Positions 18,409 to 23,728 of a stretch of DNA of 23,728 bases are shown here, one piece after another. Numbering within the stretch: the first letter of the stretch is position 1; each line of letters opens with the position of its first letter. Source of the stretch: Vitrella brassicaformis (Eukaryota > Sar > Vitrellaceae); the NCBI GenBank assembly GCA_001179505.1, contig CDMY01000548.1:13410-37137 (forward strand), read 5' to 3'. Below the pieces are notes generated by a model. That model was not told the DNA's origin and searched no databases. It saw only the letters and a list, made by a program, of their open reading frames with translations. The translations under genes and the position numbers were made by a program.

Positions 18409-19182
18409 GCCCTGCCTAAACCACCATGGTAGGCAGCACAGCACAGCACAGCACACATAGGGCGGGATCTTGCACAAGAGTGAGTTGTGAGTGTGTTGTG
18501 TGATGTGGTGGATGCAGCGAGCTGAGGCGAAGGCGCGTGTTGCCTTGGGGGCGTTTTGCGACATGAAGTTGAGATGTGTATCTATCTATCTGTCCACCTT
18601 TTTGGGTCAAGACGGTCTCGCGTTGGTTCCCTCGTCCATTCATTCATTGTGGGCTGGTGGCTGCTGCCGAGCCGACCCATGTACAGACTGACGGACAGGT
18701 CTAGACCTGCCCCTCTCCCTCCCTCCCTCCCTCCCTCCCTCTCCTTACCTACTCAGTCGTTTTCAAGGGTGCTCTGTGTGGTGTGTGGCGTGGTGTGCCA
18801 TGGATGGATGGCTGCATGGGTGCGTCAGTGTGCGTAGCGTATCTGACGGTGTGTACAGAGAGGGACCCACCTGTCAGTCAGTGTGGATTGATTACATTTG
18901 TGTGGTACTCTTAACACGGACCGACCGACGCGATGTCACGTCAATCGATACGCACCCATCACAATCCTACCCCGGCAGCCCATGGACCACACGGAGAAAA
19001 GCACACACCCATCCTCGGTGTGGATGAGACATTGAATGACTGACGCGTCTCACCCGTTCTCTCTGGACGTGACACGTCTGCTCATCCCAAACAGACTCCT
19101 TCCCGGTGTTCCAAGCAGTGCCTCGATGCCAATCACGAGGACGCGCGTCAACAAGTTCCACGCGATATGCATCCATGGGTCC
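18409..19182. other. Convergent spacer between genes J and K
   Basis: The 3' ends of J (+) and K (-) meet here. I see a (CAGCA)n-like run at about 18435-18452, a (CCCT)n run at about 18712-18742, and ATGGATGG units near 18800. No coding or RNA gene signal was found. Confidence 0.5.
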
Positions 19183-21039
19183 TCATCCTTTCCTCACTTT
19201 CTTGCGCGGCCCCCCTCTGTCTTTTCCTTCGTTGCCTCTCTTGCGCTGCCCAGCAGCCCCCTCCTTGGATCGGTGGTACCGGGCCAGCACGGCTGCCTGC
19301 TGCTTCTCGAAGCGACCACCGCCCATCTTCTTCGCACCATCTGGCACGCCATCGGCGGCTGGCTCCTGAGCTTGTTTCCTCTTCTTGGCCTTGAACGTGA
19401 AGGGATTGAACCTGCACATACAGACACAGACACACAGGGTGGTGTGTGTGATGTGTTGTTGGTGCGGCGAATGGATGGATGGACCTACTTGGTCTTTTGT
19501 GGTTGTGTGGCTCCTGTTCGGCTCCTGCTGGTTGCCGAGGGGCTGTCGTCCTCTCTGTTGTCATCCCCCTCGTCGTCAGCCTGACACATGAATACAATCA
19601 ATGACGCGCGATCAGCAAGGCGCACTCGCTCGCCTTTTGACTGACCTCTGCATCTCCGCCATCTTCGGCTGTTGCCTCCTCTGCTGGCTTGTTTTTCAGC
19701 ATCTTGCGTTGCTGCCTCTCAGCAAGACGCTCGGCCAGCCTCTCCTGCTCCCTGACATGGGCAGACACAAAGGTGGCTGTCTGATGCGTGTGTGCATCCA
19801 TCGGCTTTCTTACTTTCTTCTGTCTTTCAGTATGTGGGCTTTCTTGTCGAGCTGCTGCATCTCGTCCGGCGTTTTCTTGACGTACTCATGAAACAGCACT
19901 GCACCGCACAGACAGACACTCGTCCGAATGCATACGACGGCAACTGACGTGTGATGTGCTCACCTTTTCCGGCAAACATCTCCTCCTCGGCCTTGATGAG
20001 CTGCAGCGTCAGGCGCGGGCCCAGTTCAATCAGACTGCATCCATGCAAACCAACACACCAACCAACCAACCGATCGCTCAGCCCCGTGTGTGGTCATCCA
20101 CCTCTCTCACCTGACGGAAATCTCTTTCTCCTCAGTCTGCGCCTCCCTCTTCGCCGGCGGCACGGCCACCTGCGCTGCGTCCTCCACCTCCGAATCGGAG
20201 GCATCGCCCACACCGCCCACACCGCCCGACAAGACGAAGTCCGACACCTCGGTCTTGGTGCCCAGGTTGACGAGCTTCTCCGACTTGGTGCGCAGGAGCT
20301 TCCGCACGCCACGCGTCATGCCAGCGGGGCGCTTGACGATGGCGTAGTGGCGCATGGAGATGGCCTTGCCCGCTGGGGAATAGTTGAACAGCACCACGCG
20401 ACGACAGTCACCCACCTGAAGAGAGGACGAGGGAAGACAAGAAGGTACTGATGGCTGGGATTTCTCTTCTCTCTCGATGTCCCGTGCTCCTCTCTACCCT
20501 ACCTGCATGTTCTTGACGTCGATTGGCGGGAACATGTTGCTGAGCATCACCGTCATGAGCTTGAGGGCGCCGGCCGTTTCACCAGACCCCTCGGCTGCCT
20601 TGCCCTCCTTGAAGCCGTTGAGCACCACCAACGGCGACTTGTCGTAGTCAGACGTGGTCGCCCGCGGCCTCTTCTGACTCGCTCGCACCTCAGTCGCCAG
20701 GGTGTACGAGTGCACGCGGAAGGTGAAGGAAGGGCCGGCAGGGAGTCGGGCGATGCGGAGGTACACAGCCACATCCGTCTGGCTGAGCATGACGAGGTGT
20801 GTCACGCCGAAGACCCCAGCCACGTTGATGAAGTCGCGCACCTTCTGCACGCGGGCCTCCCTCAGCCTGAGGGCGGTGAATGGAGCCATGAGCTTGCGGA
20901 GGTCCTGGACCAGCAGCCGGACGCTCGGTGTGACGCGGCCCTTCTTGAAGACGAAGCTCTTGGGCAGATTCTTGAAGGCCTCATCCGACTGGACCACGTG
21001 CGTGCGCCTCTTCCGTCGCCTCGCACCCTTCTTCGCCAT
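19183..21039 (-). CDS. SSF1: Brix-domain ribosome-biogenesis factor SSF1/Peter Pan (gene K)
   Basis: Seven exons on the minus strand: 20503-21039, 20111-20415, 19964-20034, 19814-19898, 19646-19751, 19489-19580 and 19183-19411. They join in phase to 474 residues with a TGA stop. The N-terminus (basic tract, then NLPKSFVFKKGRV and LVQDLRKLMAPFTALRL) is characteristic of the SSF1/PPAN branch of Brix proteins, and the Brix domain continues with THLVMLSQT, GPSFTFRV and MFPPIDVKNMQ. The sigma70-like motif LIELGPRLTLQLIK is at about 282-295. The C-terminal third is charged coiled-coil and basic, with a final RRGGPRKKV-like nucleolar tail. SSF1 acts in 60S subunit assembly (27S pre-rRNA processing) in the nucleolus. 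Length and order fit the family. It shares a 258-base divergent promoter with gene L. Confidence 0.93.
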
Positions 21040-21297
21040 CGGACCGCTGACTCAAGATCCGTTGCTGATCTGCACGCAATACGATGAGGATGACCAGATG
21101 CAGTTGAGGATGTCGTCAAACGGCAAACAGCGGCCCGGTCACTCATTTTGCGAGCTCGAATGCGAGCTAGAGTTGAAGCCCCTTTTCTCTTTTCCCTCGC
21201 AAATCCTCATCGTCCGTTGCATTGCACACCCTCATCATCTCAATTGCCAAGTGCATGCGCCTCGCAGGGCCTCTCCATAGCGAGTCGGGCTGTCACC
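21040..21297. promoter_or_regulatory. Divergent K/L promoter region
   Basis: 258 bases lie between the SSF1 start codon and the chosen start of gene L. It contains GCGAGCTCG at about 21150, a pyrimidine-rich TTTTCTCTTTTCCCTC tract (21182-21197) and TGCATGCGC (about 21252-21260). An in-frame ATG at 21160 could extend gene L upstream, but that would bury its signal peptide. Confidence 0.4.
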
Positions 21298-22831
21298 ATG
21301 CCATTGCTCTCTTTGCTGTTCGTGTTCTCAGCTCTATCGATGCTGCACTGCGCATCGGAAGGCCTCCACGGTGAGTTCTTCCCATACGCTTTGCAAAAAG
21401 GTGAGAGACAAACATGAGACACTGGACGGGGGCTGGACTGCCAGCTGCGGCAATGCAGGTGGGCCCCTTCCATTGAATTCATCGACTCTGTCTCCGCGCC
21501 CCTCCCTTCACGACTCACATGGTGATAATCACATCCTCCACACCGACGAGTTGAAGAAGACGGTCCAGCAACCTGGCTATTTCGATGAGATCCGGCCGCT
21601 GCTATGGGTGACTCCCATCGCCCCGCAACTTGTCAAGTGGCTGGAGCACTTTGCATCGATGGCATTCGACTGCCTCATTCGCAGGGACCACGGCCCCAGC
21701 ACCGAAGAGAGCTCCGATTCGGGCCTGGTGGCCGCCTTCCACGGCTGCATCGACTGGCATTCAGCCGTGCATGCACACTGGGCTGTCCTGCGAGTCGCCA
21801 GGGCCCTTCGGCAGTCTGACGCTCTCTCTGATGACATACGCAGGATGGCGACAACGCTCGAGCGCACACTGACATCGGAGAGGGTGGACAAGGACACGCT
21901 CGAGGGCCTCAGGCGGTATCGGAGCTTCGAGCTGCCTTATGGGCGAGCGTGGCTGCTGCTGCTGGTGCGAGAGACCGCTGTTTGGCATCACGAGGAGCAT
22001 GGTGGGCCTGATGAGTCGCTTGTGTGGCTGTTTAAGCTGGGTGACGAGGTCTTTGACGAGCTGCGGCAACATTACAGCAGCCCGGCACATAGCGAGGCAT
22101 CCGAGCTGTCGTTCTTGCAAGTGGGAGCAGCGGCAAGGCGGCTGCACGCCAAGGAAAACGACGCCAATCCATCGACGCCGAGGAGACACCATCCTGTTGA
22201 AGCGTCAGACATCGATGCTGGGCGTGTGCTCGACGTCATTCGAAGGTATCGTGTGTCTCACTCGCCGACGCAAGACTCTCCCGCATATCACAACGATGCC
22301 TGGGCACTCCTCCAGCTGCTCGAGTATGCCCGCTTTCGACAGCAGCCGCCGCATGACATCCTCGCTCTTATCGAAAAGCGCTTCCCCTCCCCGCCCACCT
22401 ACGTCCCCTCCGCCGAGCACGAGGCATCCGGCTTCTTCTCGCCCTTCTGGTCGCAGTGCTACCTGTGGGCCCATGCGCTCGACATATCTGCACCGGTGTT
22501 TCTCCAGGCCCTCGATCAGATAAGCGATGCGACACTGGAGGTGCCACGCGTCAACCAGACGGGGGCCAACGGACACAACCTTGGCAGGGTGTGGAGCCGC
22601 GCATGGGCCATGGTCAAGACAGCTGCCGCGGCGGCGCACATCGGCGAGACAGCACGTAAAGTGGGCGCAAGGACGCGTGAAGCGGCCGCGTCTCACGTGA
22701 TTGTTGGGCTGAAGCAGCGGTTCATGGTGGCCGGGGGTGGTGGGGACGAAGCGTACATGCAGTACGGCCACTGGGTGCCCCAATTCAGTGTGCTTGCTCT
22801 GACGGAGGGCTTGGGAGACACCTCGTCCTGA
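21298..22831 (+). CDS. Secreted DUF2891-family protein (gene L)
   Basis: Two exons, 21298-21370 and 21459-22831, join in phase 1 to 481 residues with a TGA stop. Exon 1 encodes little more than a signal peptide (LLSLLFVFSALSMLHCAS). Exon 2 is uninterrupted and encodes a full-length DUF2891 domain: the hallmark HGCIDWHSAVHAHW (119-132), ELPYGRAWLLLL, and a late SRAW and GHWVPQFSVLALT. DUF2891 proteins are mainly bacterial, all-helical and of unknown activity; the fold is thought to resemble an alpha/alpha toroid like that of some glycan-acting enzymes. The conserved His/Asp/Trp residues are kept, so activity may be too. The single long exon contrasts with the intron-rich neighbours, consistent with transfer from bacteria and later addition of a eukaryotic secretion exon. 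Confidence 0.85.
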
Positions 22832-23728
22832 CTGTGTGTGGCAGTTCCGTGATACGAAGATGGGAAATGCTGGGAATGCCTTTGAGCGATGTGTGCTATT
22901 TGTGGGGCGGGAAGCGATTTCAGATGAGTTGCTGACTGGGCATCTACCAGTCAGCACCTATCAGATGAACACCGGTGAGTCAGTCAATCGGTTTGCATTC
23001 AGGTAAGTCAGTCATTCGATGAGGCACGGGGTCGGTCGGTGAGACGAACACCGTAATCCACCACCCCCCGACTAGTAGCTACGACACCGCCGTCCCTTTG
23101 CTGCTACTGGTGACTCGCTCGCGCACTACAGCCACGTACTTCACTCACTAACCATGCACACTCCATGGACACACACACACCATGGGCACCGTACACACAT
23201 CAGACAACACAGATGCATACACAATAATATAAAGAAAGTCGAGTGAGTTAGTGACGTGGTCATGGTGGTCAGCTAATTGTATGCACGTATCTATAATCAC
23301 TGCACCAGGACCCATCTCCACCAGCCCCTCCCGCCGACTAGTCCTCTTTCGTCAGACAAACAATCTGAAACGTATGGTGTCGGAAGGAGGTACGTACACA
23401 TGATACGTATACGCGTCATGATCGGCCGGATACACTTGTGAGTCATCAGTCACCGCCCACGATCGTGCAGAGTCTTCGTTCGAGGTGCATGTGTGTGTAG
23501 TGACGGCCAGCTTCTGTGCATGTCTCTCACTCTTTCTCTCTCTGCGTGGGTGTGCATGTGTGCGGAACCGAAATACACGCACTGTCAATCAACGTGAGGG
23601 TGTCAAATCGCCGACTTACTCTCTCTTCCTACCGCGTCAAAAACGTGGAGCACAAACCGATCATGTTGCATGGCTGACGAACAACCCGAAAAAGTCAGCC
23701 ATATGGGTGGGTGTACACACGCTACATA
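22832..23728. other. Spacer downstream of gene L
   Basis: No gene is recognised to the window end. A perfect 9-base stem with a 7-base loop lies at 22931-22955, about 100 bases after the stop of gene L. An imperfect 22-base palindrome is at 23399-23420. The rest is TG/CA-rich spacer. Confidence 0.5.
22931..22955 (+). other. Short perfect hairpin in gene L 3' region
   Basis: GCTGACTGG and CCAGTCAGC flank a 7-base loop. It could be a structured 3' element in the gene L transcript. There is no T-run after it, and stems of this size can occur by chance. Confidence 0.35.

Noticed and set aside
23399-23420. Imperfect 22-base palindrome as a protein-binding site
   Set aside because: Four mismatches and no adjacent gene; expected by chance in a window this size.
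1-23728. Global reassignment of TGA as a sense codon
   Set aside because: Genes A, D, E, G, H, I, K and L all end naturally at TGA, so the TGA codons in gene B are local.
1-23728. tRNA, rRNA, CRISPR arrays, prophage or intact transposons
   Set aside because: No cloverleaf boxes, rRNA-like blocks, spaced repeats, transposase or reverse-transcriptase motifs were found on either strand. The only regular repeats are microsatellites.

Overview
This is a eukaryotic nuclear window, gene-dense and intron-rich. The introns are short (mostly 55 to 125 bases, GT-AG) and often end in a TG-rich tract before CAG. Many simple repeats ((TG)n, (TC)n, (ATCC)n, (CCCT)n) fill introns and spacers. The style, an ApiAP2-friendly alveolate-like set of secreted proteins, a plant-type telo-box and a walled-cell type Tyr-rich protein suggest a photosynthetic alveolate such as a chromerid (Vitrella-like). 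That placement is inference; no rRNA or organelle marker is present.

I reconstructed twelve protein genes by joining exons so that phases match. Ten close into one open frame with a single stop. Gene A (+) is a small charged coiled-coil protein and gene B (-) a divergent protein kinase locus with in-frame TGA codons. Gene C (+) is a cold-shock-domain RNA-binding protein. Genes D (-), E (+), F (-) and G (+) are four paralogous secreted proteins. H (-) is a secreted Cys/Lys-rich protein and I (-) a CPBP/CAAX-type membrane protease. J (+) is a patatin-like phospholipase, K (-) the ribosome-biogenesis factor SSF1/Peter Pan, and L (+) a secreted DUF2891 protein of bacterial type.

The layout is striking: strands alternate almost strictly. 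B/C, D/E, F/G, I/J and K/L are head-to-head pairs with 68 to 291 bases between start codons (B/C about 145 or less), and neighbouring pairs converge tail-to-tail. The centre of interest is the D-E-F-G quartet (5414-12118). Each protein has a signal peptide, a variable N-terminal part, a conserved two-exon core (a N-S-x-x-G-D-x-D segment followed by a Y-E-D-x-V-V-L-P segment) and a completely different C-terminal tail: Thr/Lys-rich, Pro/Asp-rich, Tyr/Asp/Cys-rich or Cys/Pro-rich. I do not recognise the family; it looks like an undescribed, locally expanded extracellular or wall protein family.

Spacers hold a 94-base hairpin after gene C, a duplicated 24-mer between E and F, microsatellites, and otherwise nothing I can identify. 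No tRNA, rRNA, CRISPR or intact transposon was found.
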